A stretch of DNA of 64,000 bases, from assembly GCF_000012385.1 (NCBI RefSeq), contig NC_007940.1, forward strand, positions 1,426,001 through 1,490,000, read 5' to 3'. The position numbers and the translations under genes were made by a program. This stretch comes from Rickettsia bellii RML369-C (GTDB lineage Bacteria; Pseudomonadota; Alphaproteobacteria; Rickettsiales; Rickettsiaceae). A model generated the notes under the pieces. That model did not search any database. It saw only the letters and a program-made list of their open reading frames with translations, and had not been told where the DNA came from. Shown here one piece after another: positions 16,332-27,716 of this stretch (position 1 is the first letter of the stretch; each line of letters starts with the position of its first letter).

Positions 16332-17999
16332 CTAAATTAACTTTTTATGCTTGTATTTTGGATTTAAAGTATTTTCTCCATTTATTTTTAACATATACTC
16401 GTGATAATCTTGATAATTTCCTTCAAACCAAGTGGCATTACCTTTTATATCATATGCAATAATGTGAGTAGCTATCCTATCTAAAAACCATCTGTCGTGA
16501 CTAATTACTAATACACAACCTGCAAAATCTAAAATTGCATCTTCAAGAGCCCTTAACGTATCAATATCTAAGTCATTAGATGGTTCATCTAGTAATATAA
16601 CATTTGCTCCTTCTTTTAATAACTTCGCTAAATGCACCCTATTACGCTCCCCTCCAGAAAGTTGTCCAACTTTCTTTTGCTGATCACCTCCTCTAAAGTT
16701 AAAAGCTGCACAATATGCTCTACTTTTAACTATTCTGCTACCAAGCTGTAGTTCATCTAATCCTTCTGCAATTTCTTCCCAAACAGTTTTATTACCATCC
16801 AAATGATCACGCGATTGGTCAACATATCCTAATTTTACTGTTGAACCGATTTTAATAGAGCCTTTATCAGGTTTTACTTTACCTGTAATAATATTAAATA
16901 ATGTAGTTTTCCCTGCACCATTTGGTCCAATTATCCCTACAATCGCTCCACGTGGAACTTTAAAACTAAAATCCGATAAGAGCGTTTTATCATTGTATTT
17001 TTTGGCTATATGTTCTGCTTCAATAACTAAATCACCAAGACGTGGACCATTAGGTACAATTATTTGAGTAGGATCACTTTTTTGTTCCTGCTGTTTGTTT
17101 AACAACTCTTGATATGCTGTAATACGAGCTTTGCTTTTTGATTGTCTAGCTTTTGGGGCTTGACGAATCCATTCTAATTCACGATTTAATTGTTTTTTTC
17201 GCTCATCTTCTTCTTTACTTTCTAGAGCCAATTTTTCTTGTTTTTGTTCCAACCACGAACTATAATTAGACTTCCACGGTACACAATGACCTCTATCTAT
17301 TTCTAATATCCATTCTGTAACATTATCTAAAAAATAGCGATCATGTGTAATAACTATTACAGTACCTTTATATTCTTTAAGATAGTTCTCAAGCCAAGAA
17401 ACTGATTCTGCATCTAAATGATTTGTCGGCTCATCAAGTAATAACATATCAGGTTTTTCTAAAAGAAGTTTACATAAAGCAACTCTTCTTTTTTCTCCAC
17501 CAGAAATTTCATTAATATTTGCCTCTTTTGATGGACAACGCAATGCTAGCATTGCAATTTCTATTTCTCGCTCTAAATCCCACGCATCACAATTATCTAT
17601 TTTTTCTTGTAATTCTGCCTGCTTATCAAAAAGTTGATTCATTTCTTCATCAGTGATTTCAGTAGCCAGCTTATTACTTATTTCATTAAATTCATCGATA
17701 AGCTTCTTTTTCTCATGCAGACCTTCCATAATATTATCAAATACATTTTTATTTGGATTAAGATATGGTTCTTGAGGTAAATAGCCTACTTTTATATTTA
17801 GTGCTGCCATTGCTTTACCATCAAATTCCTTATCTATACCTGCCATAATTTTTAATAAAGTAGACTTACCTACTCCATTTGGTCCTATTATTCCAATTTT
17901 AGCACTTGGTAAAAAAGATAAATTTGTTTCTTTTAAAATTTTCTTACCGTTTATAGTTTTACTTAAACCATTTATTTCATAAATATATTGAGATGACAT
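16332..17999 (-). CDS. ettA: Energy-dependent translational throttle protein EttA (ABC-F)
   Basis: 555 residues, the EttA size. Two ABC domains without membrane segments: Walker A GPNGVGKSTLLK and GPNGAGKTTLFN, signatures EISGGEKRRVALCK and QLSGGERNRVHLAK, Walker B LLLDEPTNHLDAESV and ILLDEPSNDLDIDTL. The linker between them (KEEDERKKQLNRELEWIRQ, then RQSKSKARITAYQEL) is the P-site tRNA-interaction motif. It binds the ribosomal E site and couples initiation to energy charge. Confidence 0.94.
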   Translation of the reverse strand: MSSQYIYEINGLSKTINGKKILKETNLSFLPSAKIGIIGPNGVGKSTLLKIMAGIDKEFDGKAMAALNIKVGYLPQEPYLNPNKNVFDNIMEGLHEKKKLIDEFNEISNKLATEITDEEMNQLFDKQAELQEKIDNCDAWDLEREIEIAMLALRCPSKEANINEISGGEKRRVALCKLLLEKPDMLLLDEPTNHLDAESVSWLENYLKEYKGTVIVITHDRYFLDNVTEWILEIDRGHCVPWKSNYSSWLEQKQEKLALESKEEDERKKQLNRELEWIRQAPKARQSKSKARITAYQELLNKQQEQKSDPTQIIVPNGPRLGDLVIEAEHIAKKYNDKTLLSDFSFKVPRGAIVGIIGPNGAGKTTLFNIITGKVKPDKGSIKIGSTVKLGYVDQSRDHLDGNKTVWEEIAEGLDELQLGSRIVKSRAYCAAFNFRGGDQQKKVGQLSGGERNRVHLAKLLKEGANVILLDEPSNDLDIDTLRALEDAILDFAGCVLVISHDRWFLDRIATHIIAYDIKGNATWFEGNYQDYHEYMLKINGENTLNPKYKHKKLI

Positions 18000-18019
18000 A
18001 AATTATTTATTTCCTTGTA

Positions 18020-18883
18020 TTAACTTAACTCTAACAAAATTTTATCTAATTCTTTTAAATCCTTATAATGGAATATTAACTTTCCTCCTAAAGAATAATT
18101 TTCTATTGTCACTTTTATATTAAATTTTTCTGATAAAATTTTTACTAATGATTGTAAATCATTATCTTCTGTTTTTTCTTTAAAAAGCTGTTTTCCTATT
18201 CTATTATTATCAGGATACTTCGTATATTCATTTTGAGACCATTGCCTTACTAACTCTTCTGTTTGACGCACATTCAAATCATTGTCTATAACATAATTTG
18301 CTATTATTTCCGCATGCTCATGATTTATTAAGCATCTAGCATGTCCCATACTAAGTGTATTTTCATCTAATTTATTTTGAATAGATTGTGGTAAATTATT
18401 GAGTCTTAGCAAATTAGCTATATGACTACGACTTTTACCAAGTCTTTCTGCTAATTTTTCTGCTGTGTAATTAAAATTTTCTACCAAATATTTAAAACCA
18501 CGAGCTTCTTCCATGACTGTTAAATCCGATCTTTGTATATTCTCAATTAATGCTATTTCCATACTCTCTTTAGCATCTAAATTTTTTATAATTACCGGTA
18601 TCTCAGAAATTTTTGCTAATTTACATGCACGCCAGCGTCTTTCACCTGCTATAATTTGAAAACTATTATCAATAATAATAGGCTGAAGTAAACCATTATT
18701 TAATATAGAATCTGATAATTCTTTTATTTTATCATATTCAAAATGTTTTCTAGGCTGATTTTCATTTGGTTTTATTCTATCAATATTTATAATTTGTACT
18801 ATTTCTAAACTTTCTTTTTCTGTAGATATAACCTCTTCTCCTAATAATGAAGACAAGCCTCTACCTAACCCTTTATTTTTCAT
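18020..18883 (-). CDS. parB: Chromosome-partitioning protein ParB
   Basis: 287 residues from the ATG at 18883. The longer frame to 18970 would add 29 residues lying inside parA, whereas MKNKGLGRGLSSLLGE is the normal ParB start. Residues of about 40-130: ParB/Sulfiredoxin-like CTPase domain with NENQPRKHFE, QIIAGERRWRAC and IENIQRSDLTVMEEARG. Then a HTH (TAEKLAERLGKSRSHIANLL, LDENTLSMGHARCLI). It binds parS and, with ParA, segregates origins. The start overlaps the parA stop by 11 bases. Confidence 0.94.
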   Translation of the reverse strand: MKNKGLGRGLSSLLGEEVISTEKESLEIVQIINIDRIKPNENQPRKHFEYDKIKELSDSILNNGLLQPIIIDNSFQIIAGERRWRACKLAKISEIPVIIKNLDAKESMEIALIENIQRSDLTVMEEARGFKYLVENFNYTAEKLAERLGKSRSHIANLLRLNNLPQSIQNKLDENTLSMGHARCLINHEHAEIIANYVIDNDLNVRQTEELVRQWSQNEYTKYPDNNRIGKQLFKEKTEDNDLQSLVKILSEKFNIKVTIENYSLGGKLIFHYKDLKELDKILLELS

Positions 18884-19646
18884 TATATCTTCCCAAAATT
18901 TCTTTTGTAAGTTCCATATACGCCACTGCCCCTGCACATTTATAATCATATATAATAGCAGGTTTTCCATATGAAGGAGCTTCAGATAATTTAATGTTTC
19001 TAGGAATTACAGTTTTAAACACTAATTCTCCTAAACAACTTCTTACATCCTCTTCTACTTGCTCAGTTAAACGATTACGCCTATCATACATTGTAAATAA
19101 TATACCTGTAATCTTTATCTTAGGGTTTAATCTTTTTTCTACAATTTCAACTGTCTTTAGCAAATGACTTAACCCTTCCAAAGAATAAAAATCACATTGC
19201 ATTGGAATTAATACCTCATCGCCTGCAACTAAAGCATTTATTGTTAATAAATTTAACGAAGGAGGACAATCAATAATTATATAATCATATAATACTTTTA
19301 TTCCTTCTAATAACTTCATTAAAATATATTCTCGTTCTTCTAATTTTATTAAATCTAGTTCAGCAGCAGATAAATTAGTATTTGAGGTTATTATTTCTAA
19401 ATTTGGAATATCAGTAGAGATTATTGTATCTTTTAATTTAATTATATTTGTTAATGCTTGATATATAGTATTTTTTCGTTGTTGTTGGCTAACGCCAAAA
19501 CCAGTACTACTATTACCTTGAGGGTCAAGGTCTATTACTAAAACTTTTTTATCCATAGCTGCAAGAGCAGTAGCTAAATTTACAGTAGTAGTAGTTTTAG
19601 CTACCCCTCCTTTTTGATTAACTACAGAAATTACTTTTACAGTCAT
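18873..19646 (-). CDS. parA: Chromosome-partitioning ATPase ParA/Soj
   Basis: 257 residues. Deviant Walker A NQKGGVAKTTTTVNLA, Walker A' LVIDLDPQGNSSTGFG, and Walker B YIIIDCPPSLNLLT. It forms an ATP-dependent gradient on the nucleoid that moves ParB-parS complexes. It overlaps parB downstream and rsmG upstream (four bases), giving the ancient mnmG-rsmG-parA-parB order. Confidence 0.95.
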   Translation of the reverse strand: MTVKVISVVNQKGGVAKTTTTVNLATALAAMDKKVLVIDLDPQGNSSTGFGVSQQQRKNTIYQALTNIIKLKDTIISTDIPNLEIITSNTNLSAAELDLIKLEEREYILMKLLEGIKVLYDYIIIDCPPSLNLLTINALVAGDEVLIPMQCDFYSLEGLSHLLKTVEIVEKRLNPKIKITGILFTMYDRRNRLTEQVEEDVRSCLGELVFKTVIPRNIKLSEAPSYGKPAIIYDYKCAGAVAYMELTKEILGRYNEK

Positions 19647-20221
19647 ATTATTTTTGTTAAGTCGCTAATTTCTAAAATTTTACTTTCTTTTGAAGTTATA
19701 CTTTGGTTTATTAAACACTTAAATAACCATTTTTTTCTAGCTTCTTTTATTTCAGATAAATAGCTTTTTCCTTTTGGAAGCAAAAATTTATTTTGCACAG
19801 AGATATTTTTTGTGCAATCAAATATTGTATTTAAATTAGAAAAAGCTCTACAGGTTAATATATTACAGCTTATTTCTGTTTTTTCAATTCTTTGATTAAT
19901 TATTTGTATATTATTATTTGATATTTTTGCTGCTTTCTCTAAAAAGATGCACTTACGTAAATCAGCTTCTATTAAACTTGTACTTGCTACTCCAGCGATA
20001 GACAATATTATACCTGGAAAACCTGCTCCACTTCCTATATCAACTAAATGTATTTCTTTATCGTTAATATACTGTATTAATTGCAAGGAATCTAATATAT
20101 GACGTTTCCAAAAATTTTGCGTACTATTTTCTGATATAAGGTTAATAGCTTTATTCCACTTTTGTACTAAGTCCTGAAAAATTTGTAATTTTTCAATTAC
20201 TTCATGTGGAACGTCTATCAT
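19643..20221 (-). CDS. rsmG: 16S rRNA m7G527 methyltransferase RsmG (GidB)
   Basis: 192 residues, slightly shorter than the E. coli protein. Motifs: [43 protein letters not shown] (SAM binding), [15 protein letters not shown], and [11 protein letters not shown]. It methylates N7 of G527 in 16S rRNA. It lies between mnmG (20-base overlap) and parA (4-base overlap), so the four genes are translated as a coupled unit. Confidence 0.93.
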   Translation of the reverse strand: MIDVPHEVIEKLQIFQDLVQKWNKAINLISENSTQNFWKRHILDSLQLIQYINDKEIHLVDIGSGAGFPGIILSIAGVASTSLIEADLRKCIFLEKAAKISNNNIQIINQRIEKTEISCNILTCRAFSNLNTIFDCTKNISVQNKFLLPKGKSYLSEIKEARKKWLFKCLINQSITSKESKILEISDLTKII

Positions 20222-22067
20222 TATATTTAGTCTTCAAATAAATTATAATAGCAGTAATTGCAGCAGGAGTAACACCAGGAATTCGTCGTGCCGCAACAAT
20301 AGTAATGGGTTTATTATAAGAAAGTTTTTCTTGTATTTCTAATGATATACTTGGTATTTTAAAATAATCAATGTTTTTAGGAATTAATTGAGCTTCCTCA
20401 CTCTGGAATAAATTAATGTCAGCATATTGTCTTACTAAATATGAAGCATATTTAGCTTCAATATAAAGTAATTGTAAAATATTATTATCTACATTTTTGA
20501 GTACAGGAAAAATTTTAATAGCTTGCTCAACATCAAAATTAGGTATTTTAAATAAATCCAACACAGTCTTATATGTACCATCCTGTGCAACTTGTATCCC
20601 CATTTTAGCGAGTTTACTAGTAGTTAAACATAAAGTATTTAATAATGATTTTGTACTTTCTATATTTTTGCATTTTATTGTAAATATTTCTTTACGCTTT
20701 TCAGATATAACACCAATACTTATTCCCATCTCTGTCAAACGTAAATCAGCATTATCTGCTCTTATAGATAATCTATATTCTGAACGTGAAGTAAACATCC
20801 GATATGGCTCTAAAGTTCCAAACGATGTTAAATCATCTATCATTACTCCGATATAACTATTTGCTCTTGTTAGTATAAAAGGTGGTTGATTTTTTACTGC
20901 TAAAGCGGCATTAATACCTGCTACTATACCCTGCCCTGCCGCTTCTTCATACCCAGTAGTACCATTAATTTGACCTGCAAAATACAGACCTGTTATTTTT
21001 TTTGTTTCCAGTGTACTACTTATTTCACGTGGATCAATATAATCATACTCTATAGCATAACCTGGACGTAAAATTATTGCGTTCTCTAAACCTGGGATAG
21101 TCTTTATTAATTGATGTTGTACTTCTTCAGGTAAAGAAGTAGAAATTCCGTTTGGATAAATTGTATGGTCGTCTACCCCTTCAGGCTCTAAAAAAATACG
21201 ATGCTCTGATTTTGTACTAAATCTAACTATTTTATCTTCTATAGAAGGACAATAACGTGGACCTATTCCCTCTATTTGACCAGAATACATTGCAGATTTA
21301 TCAAGATTTGCTCGGATAACATTATGCGTTTCTGTAGTAGTTTTTGTTACAAAGCAATTTATTTGGGGAACATTTACATTATCAGTTAATTCTGAAAAAG
21401 GTCGAGGCACTTTATCCCCAGGCTGTGATTCTACTTTACTGTAATCAATAGTACGCCCATCAATTCTTGGAGGGGTGCCTGTTTTTAATCGAGAGAGTTT
21501 AAAACCTATTCTTCTTAAGGTATTTGATAACCCATAAGATGGTTCTTCATCTACTCTACCAGCAGGGATTTTTTTTGATCCAATATGAATTAGCCCTGAT
21601 AAAAATGTACCTGTAGTTAATATAATTTTTTGACATGGTATTTTACTACCATTATTTAAGATGACTGCTTTTATTTCTGAAGATTTAATTTCAATATCTT
21701 CTACTTTTGCATATAGTATTTCTAAATTTGGGTAGTTTGTTAGTATTTGATACATTGCTTTTTTATAAAGCTTTCTATCGGCTTGTGCCCTAGGTCCCCA
21801 AACTGCTGGTCCTCTAGTTTCATTAAGCATTTTATAGTGTATACCAGCTTGGTCTATAACATATCCCATTAATCCATCAAGTGCATCAATTTCCTTAACT
21901 AATGTACCTTTTGCAATTCCACCAATTGCAGGATTACAGGACATTTCTCCCAAATTTTCTGATTTTGGCGTAATTAATAGAGTAGAAACTCCAAGACGTG
22001 CAGAGGCAGCAGCAGCTTCAACACCAGCATGCCCACCTCCTATCACTATTACGTCATATTTTTGCAT
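20202..22067 (-). CDS. mnmG: tRNA uridine-5-carboxymethylaminomethyl modification enzyme MnmG (GidA)
   Basis: 621 residues. FAD-binding [12 protein letters not shown] at residues 10-21, then [16 protein letters not shown], the family signatures [15 protein letters not shown] and [20 protein letters not shown], and the C-terminal [13 protein letters not shown] tRNA-binding helix. With MnmE it installs the cmnm5 group on wobble U34 of several tRNAs, including the tRNA-Arg(UCU) encoded at 51841-51914. It heads the mnmG-rsmG-parA-parB operon; ndk ends 3 bases upstream. Confidence 0.95.
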   Translation of the reverse strand: MQKYDVIVIGGGHAGVEAAAASARLGVSTLLITPKSENLGEMSCNPAIGGIAKGTLVKEIDALDGLMGYVIDQAGIHYKMLNETRGPAVWGPRAQADRKLYKKAMYQILTNYPNLEILYAKVEDIEIKSSEIKAVILNNGSKIPCQKIILTTGTFLSGLIHIGSKKIPAGRVDEEPSYGLSNTLRRIGFKLSRLKTGTPPRIDGRTIDYSKVESQPGDKVPRPFSELTDNVNVPQINCFVTKTTTETHNVIRANLDKSAMYSGQIEGIGPRYCPSIEDKIVRFSTKSEHRIFLEPEGVDDHTIYPNGISTSLPEEVQHQLIKTIPGLENAIILRPGYAIEYDYIDPREISSTLETKKITGLYFAGQINGTTGYEEAAGQGIVAGINAALAVKNQPPFILTRANSYIGVMIDDLTSFGTLEPYRMFTSRSEYRLSIRADNADLRLTEMGISIGVISEKRKEIFTIKCKNIESTKSLLNTLCLTTSKLAKMGIQVAQDGTYKTVLDLFKIPNFDVEQAIKIFPVLKNVDNNILQLLYIEAKYASYLVRQYADINLFQSEEAQLIPKNIDYFKIPSISLEIQEKLSYNKPITIVAARRIPGVTPAAITAIIIYLKTKYNDRRST

Positions 22068-22070
22068 TAA

Positions 22071-22493
22071 TTATTCTATAATTTCAGATTTTTTAAAGAA
22101 AAACTTAATTTCTCTTTTTGCACTATTTTCACTATCAGAACCGTGAATACTATTAGCTTCAATTGATTCACCTATATCCTTTCTAATAGTTCCAGCTTCA
22201 GCTTCTGCTGGATTAGTTGCTCCCATAACTTTACGGTTTAAAGTTATAGCGTCCATACCTTTAAGAACTTGAAGCACTACTGGACCTGAAGTAATATATT
22301 CAACTAAACTATCAAAAAATGGTCTTGCTCTATGTTCATCATAAAAACATTCTGCTTCATATTTAGTTAAAGTTGTCATTTTCTGAGCTACTATTTTTAA
22401 GCCCTCATTTTCTAAGTAAGTATTAACTTGCCCTATTTTATTCCTTTTTATAGCATCAGGCTTAATCATTGAAAAAGTATATTGTATTGTCAT
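22071..22493 (-). CDS. ndk: Nucleoside diphosphate kinase
   Basis: 140 residues, full length. It transfers the gamma phosphate between nucleoside di- and triphosphates. [14 protein letters not shown] at the N-terminus, [17 protein letters not shown], and the active-site histidine in [16 protein letters not shown]. It lies directly before mnmG with a 3-base gap. In a parasite that imports ATP through Tlc, it equilibrates the other NTP pools. Confidence 0.95.
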   Translation of the reverse strand: MTIQYTFSMIKPDAIKRNKIGQVNTYLENEGLKIVAQKMTTLTKYEAECFYDEHRARPFFDSLVEYITSGPVVLQVLKGMDAITLNRKVMGATNPAEAEAGTIRKDIGESIEANSIHGSDSENSAKREIKFFFKKSEIIE

Positions 22494-22521
22494 TTTTAAC
22501 CTATTTATATAATTATTAAAT

Positions 22522-23811
22522 TTATTTCTTTGCTGAACAATTCCATGTTAAAGCGAATAAGCTACTTCCTAAAAGAGCAGAAATACTAAAAAATATAAAC
22601 ACCCCATCCCATCCATAATTATCACTTATCCATCCAACACCGACTCCTGCAATTGCTGCTCCTAAATAACCAAACAACCCTGATAATCCATTAGCTGTGC
22701 CAACAGCTTGACGAGTACTAAAATCAGCTGCGGCAATACCTACAAGTAGTTGTGGACCTGAGACAAAAAAACCAACAAGAGAAAGAATTATTATACTCAG
22801 CAACTCACTTTGGATAGGAAGCTTCCAAAATAAGATTAATAACACACTAAGTAATAACATACATATTGTACTTACAGGACCACGTCTTCCTTGAAATAAT
22901 TTATCAGATAAAAAGCCTGCGATCAACGCTCCTGGAATACTTATCATTTCATATAAACCTACTTGTAAACCAGCATTTAAAAGACTTATACCTCGTAAAT
23001 CTTTTAAAAATGTAGGAGCCCAATAAATTACCCCTAAACGTATTATATATACAAACATGTTTGCTAAACAAACATACCATATTAATTTATTGCAAAATAC
23101 TATTTTTATTAATTCGGCAGTTGGCAGTTTACCATAATCGCTTATTAATTCAGGAGGGTAATTTTTATATTCTTCAACTGTAGACAAACCTACTTCTTTG
23201 GGAGAATTGCGAAGTCTATTATATAAAAAAATTGATACTACACAAGCAACCACGCCAGGTACAAAAAAAGCAGATCTCCAACCGAACTTATCAATCAGGT
23301 AACCACAGCTTACCATAGCAAGAGCACCACCTATTTGGTTAGAAATTGCTCCCATTGCCCATTTAGTTCCTAGCTCTTTAGAAGCAAACCAGTGAGTTAA
23401 CATTTTTGTAGCAGGAGGCCAGCCCATTGACTGGAACCAATTACTTGCTATCCACAAAATACCAATAAGGAATAAAGAATCTGAAAAGCCTATTAGAATA
23501 GTGATAATACCAACGAACAAAAGCCCCAGAACCATAAATATCCGAGCATTAGTCTTATCACTGATAAATCCATTACAAAATTTACTAACTCCATACATTA
23601 TGGAAGAAGCAGTTAATATCCAACCGATTTGAGTTTTTGTAACATCAAAATATTCTCTAATAGCTGGTGTTGCTATATTAAAATTTTGACGACAAAAATA
23701 AAAAGTTGCATAACCTATAATGATAGAATACAAAATCCTTATTCGCCAACTATTATATTTCTTAACATATGGTGTTCTTGGAATTTTAATTTCAGATTTT
23801 GTATTTCTCAT
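22522..23811 (-). CDS. glpT: Glycerol-3-phosphate transporter-like MFS protein
   Basis: 429 residues with about twelve membrane segments and the organophosphate:phosphate antiporter pattern: [78 protein letters not shown]. The conserved arginines of the Pi-binding site (YxxRxN-type and R in [15 protein letters not shown]) are present. It probably imports host glycerol 3-phosphate for phospholipid synthesis, which fits the loss of glycolysis in Rickettsia. Confidence 0.88.
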   Translation of the reverse strand: MRNTKSEIKIPRTPYVKKYNSWRIRILYSIIIGYATFYFCRQNFNIATPAIREYFDVTKTQIGWILTASSIMYGVSKFCNGFISDKTNARIFMVLGLLFVGIITILIGFSDSLFLIGILWIASNWFQSMGWPPATKMLTHWFASKELGTKWAMGAISNQIGGALAMVSCGYLIDKFGWRSAFFVPGVVACVVSIFLYNRLRNSPKEVGLSTVEEYKNYPPELISDYGKLPTAELIKIVFCNKLIWYVCLANMFVYIIRLGVIYWAPTFLKDLRGISLLNAGLQVGLYEMISIPGALIAGFLSDKLFQGRRGPVSTICMLLLSVLLILFWKLPIQSELLSIIILSLVGFFVSGPQLLVGIAAADFSTRQAVGTANGLSGLFGYLGAAIAGVGVGWISDNYGWDGVFIFFSISALLGSSLFALTWNCSAKK

Positions 23812-23873
23812 ATCATAAATCCTATAATTACAAAGAAAATAAGCTCTTAAAAACCTATTTTCTTATATTGATA

Positions 23874-25370
23874 CTATTTTTCAGTATTATTTACTAAAAC
23901 TTGATATTCTTTATTTAATCCCTTAACGGCATATATCCACAATATTACTATCACAAAAAATATAGAAGCAAAATATGGGGTTGCTTCAACAAACCCCAAT
24001 GCCGGGAATATAATAAAAAATGTAGATTGAATAATAGCACCACCTGATTTACCAAATCTTCCACCGATAACTTCAACAGCAGCTTGACCTTTTACTCGTA
24101 AATCTTTATCAAGTGGAATATAAGCCATATTTTTAGTAGCATCAAATAGAGAATATTTTACACCTTTACTTAAAACATTTTGAATTGTACCGATCATAAC
24201 CGCAAGTGCTAAAGGACCTGATGCTAAAATACCTGTTAGATACATAGCAATTACACTATCAAAAAAGATAAACGCAAAAAACGCAATACCGGTAATTAGC
24301 ATCATTAAAGGCGTAATCATCGCAGCAGTTAACCAAGATACTTTCCTCAAAATATTACTTCCTATAATCATAAAGGCTATAGCAACCCAACCTTGATAAG
24401 CTTGAAACTGCCCCATATACATAGTATAAGCTTCTTTTGTCGGGTGTAATTCTTTTAACTTTGATTTCCAAACACCTTCAACTAGATTTACAGAAATACC
24501 ATAAGCAATAAGTAATAATGCGATATAACCTACATATTTAGAAGTAAATATCATTTTAAAGCTTTCTATTAACGACATCTTAGCTTTAGCCTTTTTCCCT
24601 TTTACAAGTGCTGGATCATAAAGTTTAGGATCAGTTAAAACATTTTTATTCATCCATCTATATGTAAGTATTACAGCCAAACTACTTATTATCATAATAA
24701 CAAATAATGGAGTAAACTTTAAATGCTCTGCTACTATTTGGGTTTTTTCATGTAAAAAATACCCAATAATTAGCGATGTTACAGGTAATGCTAAATTAGC
24801 AAGCAATCCAAACATTGAATAAAAACGCTTAGCTTCATCAGTTTTAGTAATTTGGTTAGCAAATTGCCAAAATAGTAAGCTTAGCATTAATGTTCCCCAA
24901 AGCTCAGCCATAGTATAGAAAGATGCAAAACTCCATTTCCCAACTATTCTTATAAACCATTTAAAATTAGGATATGCTAAACTTAAGGATTCTATAGCTT
25001 CAGGATTAGGGTGAACTAAATCAGGATTAGGGTAAAGAACAAATGCAAATAATGCAAAATATGCTAGGAAAAAAGAAGTAATTACATAAAATACGTTTTC
25101 TTGCTTTAAAATGTCACATAGCTTAACGTAAACTATCATAGCAATTACCGCAGAAGGAAGTACTATATAAGTTTTTAAGAAGCTTATTGCTTCAGCTCCT
25201 ATATCAGTTACTACAAAACCGTCTTTAATTGAACGAAGTGTTGAGTAATTTAGTAAAATACAAAACATCATAAATGCCATTGGCAAAAACTTTTTGTTTT
25301 CATACCTCTCAATAGGCCAAATTACTTTTCTTAGTTCCGAGATATAATTATCGCTTTTCGTAGTACTCAT
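23874..25370 (-). CDS. tlcA: ATP/ADP translocase Tlc1
   Basis: 498 residues and twelve membrane segments, typical of the plastid/parasite nucleotide translocases. N-terminal [20 protein letters not shown], then [55 protein letters not shown], and the C-terminal [20 protein letters not shown], all hallmarks of Tlc. It exchanges bacterial ADP for host ATP at the inner membrane and is the basis of energy parasitism. Its position next to glpT matches what I recall of other Rickettsia genomes. Confidence 0.96.
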   Translation of the reverse strand: MSTTKSDNYISELRKVIWPIERYENKKFLPMAFMMFCILLNYSTLRSIKDGFVVTDIGAEAISFLKTYIVLPSAVIAMIVYVKLCDILKQENVFYVITSFFLAYFALFAFVLYPNPDLVHPNPEAIESLSLAYPNFKWFIRIVGKWSFASFYTMAELWGTLMLSLLFWQFANQITKTDEAKRFYSMFGLLANLALPVTSLIIGYFLHEKTQIVAEHLKFTPLFVIMIISSLAVILTYRWMNKNVLTDPKLYDPALVKGKKAKAKMSLIESFKMIFTSKYVGYIALLLIAYGISVNLVEGVWKSKLKELHPTKEAYTMYMGQFQAYQGWVAIAFMIIGSNILRKVSWLTAAMITPLMMLITGIAFFAFIFFDSVIAMYLTGILASGPLALAVMIGTIQNVLSKGVKYSLFDATKNMAYIPLDKDLRVKGQAAVEVIGGRFGKSGGAIIQSTFFIIFPALGFVEATPYFASIFFVIVILWIYAVKGLNKEYQVLVNNTEK

Positions 25371-25445
25371 AAATTAAATTTTTCTATTTGTTTCAAAAAA
25401 GATAAGTATTATACTAAAATATGTTAGAAAAGTCAAATATGATGA

Positions 25446-26363
25446 TTATTTATAATAGGCTACAATCAATATCACCCAAGAATTTTTATAAATTATTTCT
25501 TTAACCTCAAATCCTATTTTTTCATAAGCATTTCTAACATCTTCCAATTGATTATCAAGAAAACCTGATAATACTAAATAACCATTTTTATTCATAAGAT
25601 TGCTAATCTGGGTAGATAACTCAATTAAAGGTAAAGCTAAAATATTACTTATGACTAAGTCAAACTTATCATTGTAATAGCTATCTAATAAAATATTTTC
25701 AGAGGTATTTTGATAGAATTTTATATTAGAATTGTTAAAGCTAGCATTTTCTTTTGCAATTTCTACCGATGCATTATCAATATCACAGGCTAAAATCTCT
25801 GCCTCATTCCATAATTTTTCAGCTATAAATGAAAGAATCCCACTGCCAGTACCTATATCTAAAATTTTATTTGCTTTAATAGCTTTAAGATATTCTAAAG
25901 CCTCTATACATCCTGATGTAGTCTCATGAGTACCAGTACCAAAAGCTCTAGAAGCTTCAATTAATATAAGTGTTTTATCTTTGGGACATTTATCTTGATG
26001 TAATGTTGTGCAAATAAAGAAACGATTTGTTTGAATTGGTACTAACTGGTTTTGATAAAGTGCTACCCAATCTCTATTTTCTATCTCTTCACTAATTATG
26101 TCACTAGTGATTTCTATATTGTTTAGTTTTGCTAATTCCTGTACTTCTTTTTTTAAAGAAACTAAATTTGTTTGATTATCACAATAAATTTCAAAGCACC
26201 AAATATCTTTAGGTTGTGATTCTAAAGTTTTTGACTTTACTTCATAAACAGAAATAGCACTTACTTTTTCTGTAAAAAATTCTTCAAATATATTTATATC
26301 CTTATACTGAATATTAAATGAAATTTTAAAAATATCTTTTGATTGACTATCAGATTTAAACAT
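25446..26363 (-). CDS. prmA: Ribosomal protein L11 methyltransferase
   Basis: 305 residues. C-terminal Rossmann domain with LDIGTGSGILSF, ILACDIDNASVEIAKENA, and the NxxP-like SNILALPLIEL, preceded by the PrmA-specific ASRAFGTGTHETT. The N-terminal part is the L11-recognition domain. It methylates the alpha-amino group and lysines of L11. The start is at 26363 and is divergent from the small secreted protein at 26400, sharing a 36-base intergenic promoter region. Confidence 0.92.
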   Translation of the reverse strand: MFKSDSQSKDIFKISFNIQYKDINIFEEFFTEKVSAISVYEVKSKTLESQPKDIWCFEIYCDNQTNLVSLKKEVQELAKLNNIEITSDIISEEIENRDWVALYQNQLVPIQTNRFFICTTLHQDKCPKDKTLILIEASRAFGTGTHETTSGCIEALEYLKAIKANKILDIGTGSGILSFIAEKLWNEAEILACDIDNASVEIAKENASFNNSNIKFYQNTSENILLDSYYNDKFDLVISNILALPLIELSTQISNLMNKNGYLVLSGFLDNQLEDVRNAYEKIGFEVKEIIYKNSWVILIVAYYK

Positions 26364-26399
26364 GATCTACTTATGTGATAAAATTTTAATAAGGCTTAT

Positions 26400-26777
26400 A
26401 TGATAAGAAACATAATTATTACTATTTCTGCAATATTATTGTTAACCTCAAAAGGCTTTGCAGATGATACTATATCTAATACTTCAAAAAAAGATACCAA
26501 AACAGATATTACAACCCAAAAAATTCTAGATGAATTTTATGCCTATGCTGGTACTATTAAACCAGAAATACGTGAAGAAATACAAAAATATAGGGTAGAA
26601 ATAGTTAACATTAATAAAAAGAAACGTGAACTATATGACAAGCTTTCTAAAGAAGCACAAAATTTTTTAGCAAAAGAACAAGAATATAAACAAAGATTAT
26701 CTTCCTCCAGCATGGCTACCGAAGATAGTAAAGATAATAATACTGCAAAAGATAATAAAGATGCTGATAAGAAATAA
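26400..26777 (+). CDS. Small secreted hypothetical protein
   Basis: 125 residues. A signal peptide ([21 protein letters not shown]) is followed by a charged, low-complexity, mostly helical region. [20 protein letters not shown] and a coiled-coil-like block with many Lys and Glu follow, and the C-terminus is Asp/Lys-rich (KDNKDADKK). Not recognised. Likely periplasmic. It is transcribed toward the TsaC gene and their stops are adjacent. Confidence 0.65.
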   Translation: MIRNIIITISAILLLTSKGFADDTISNTSKKDTKTDITTQKILDEFYAYAGTIKPEIREEIQKYRVEIVNINKKKRELYDKLSKEAQNFLAKEQEYKQRLSSSSMATEDSKDNNTAKDNKDADKK

Positions 26778-27716
26778 TTAGTTATTTGCAGCACGTTTTA
26801 ATCTATCGTTGATAGCAGCACCTATATTTATAGTAGGTATAGGAGCAACCGCTATATGTTCTATATTATGAGCAGCAGCATAATCATCTAATAATCTCAA
26901 ATAGGCATAAAGATTGGCTGCTGCTTCTGTAAGGTCGCCTTTACTACTTAAGTTTAATGAATATTCCCCTTTAAGATTGCTATCACCGAAATTTAATCCA
27001 ATTTCTTTATCATTTAAGTTTGTAGCATTTAATCTAATCGATACTGTTGGGGAATAATGTTTCTCAAGCATCCCTGGAGCTTTAATATTAATATTTTTCG
27101 ATGCTTTATTGATTTTAATATCAAGTACTGTTTCTAACACTTCAGCGGTAATAAACCCCTCTCTAAGAATAGTAGGTATATCAGCTGTAGTATCGACTAT
27201 AGTTGATTCTAAACCATACTTAGATTGATAATCTTTATCTGTTAGAATGAAAATTTCTTCATTCTCCTTAAAGTGCCTTGTAACATGATCTAACCTAGTT
27301 GGGCTGATATAATTTGAAGGGTTAGCACTTGGAGCAGCTATTGGCTTTCCAGATTGTTTAATAAGTTCTAATGCTAATGGGTGGGATGGTATACGAATTG
27401 CTATAGTTTTAAGTCCTGCCGTAACTGCCGTTGCAACATTTGCATTTTCTTTTAACGGAACAACTATAGACAAAGGACCAGACCAAAATTTTTCTGCTAT
27501 TTTTTCGGCTATGTAATTAAAATCTCCTATTTCTTTTGCTTGCTCTATAGATGAGACATGTACGATAAGTGGGTTGACAGCAGGACGATTTTTAAATTGA
27601 AAGATTTTTAAACATGCTTCTTGATTGGTAGCATCCGCTCCTATTCCGTATACGGTTTCGGTTGGAAAAACTACGACTTTACCGGAGGTTATAAATTGAA
27701 CTGCTTGTTTTATCAT
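26778..27716 (-). CDS. tsaC: L-threonylcarbamoyladenylate synthase (Sua5/YwlC type)
   Basis: 312 residues, longer than TsaC because it has the C-terminal Sua5 domain. It makes threonylcarbamoyl-AMP for the t6A37 modification of ANN-decoding tRNAs. N-terminal YrdC domain: KVVFPTETVYGIGADATNQE, FKNRPAVNPLIVHV, and KPIAAPSANPSNYISPT. After that, STIVDTTADIPTILREG and the linker SPTVSIRLNATN lead to the C-terminal domain. The start overlaps glyS by four bases. Confidence 0.92.
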   Translation of the reverse strand: MIKQAVQFITSGKVVVFPTETVYGIGADATNQEACLKIFQFKNRPAVNPLIVHVSSIEQAKEIGDFNYIAEKIAEKFWSGPLSIVVPLKENANVATAVTAGLKTIAIRIPSHPLALELIKQSGKPIAAPSANPSNYISPTRLDHVTRHFKENEEIFILTDKDYQSKYGLESTIVDTTADIPTILREGFITAEVLETVLDIKINKASKNINIKAPGMLEKHYSPTVSIRLNATNLNDKEIGLNFGDSNLKGEYSLNLSSKGDLTEAAANLYAYLRLLDDYAAAHNIEHIAVAPIPTINIGAAINDRLKRAANN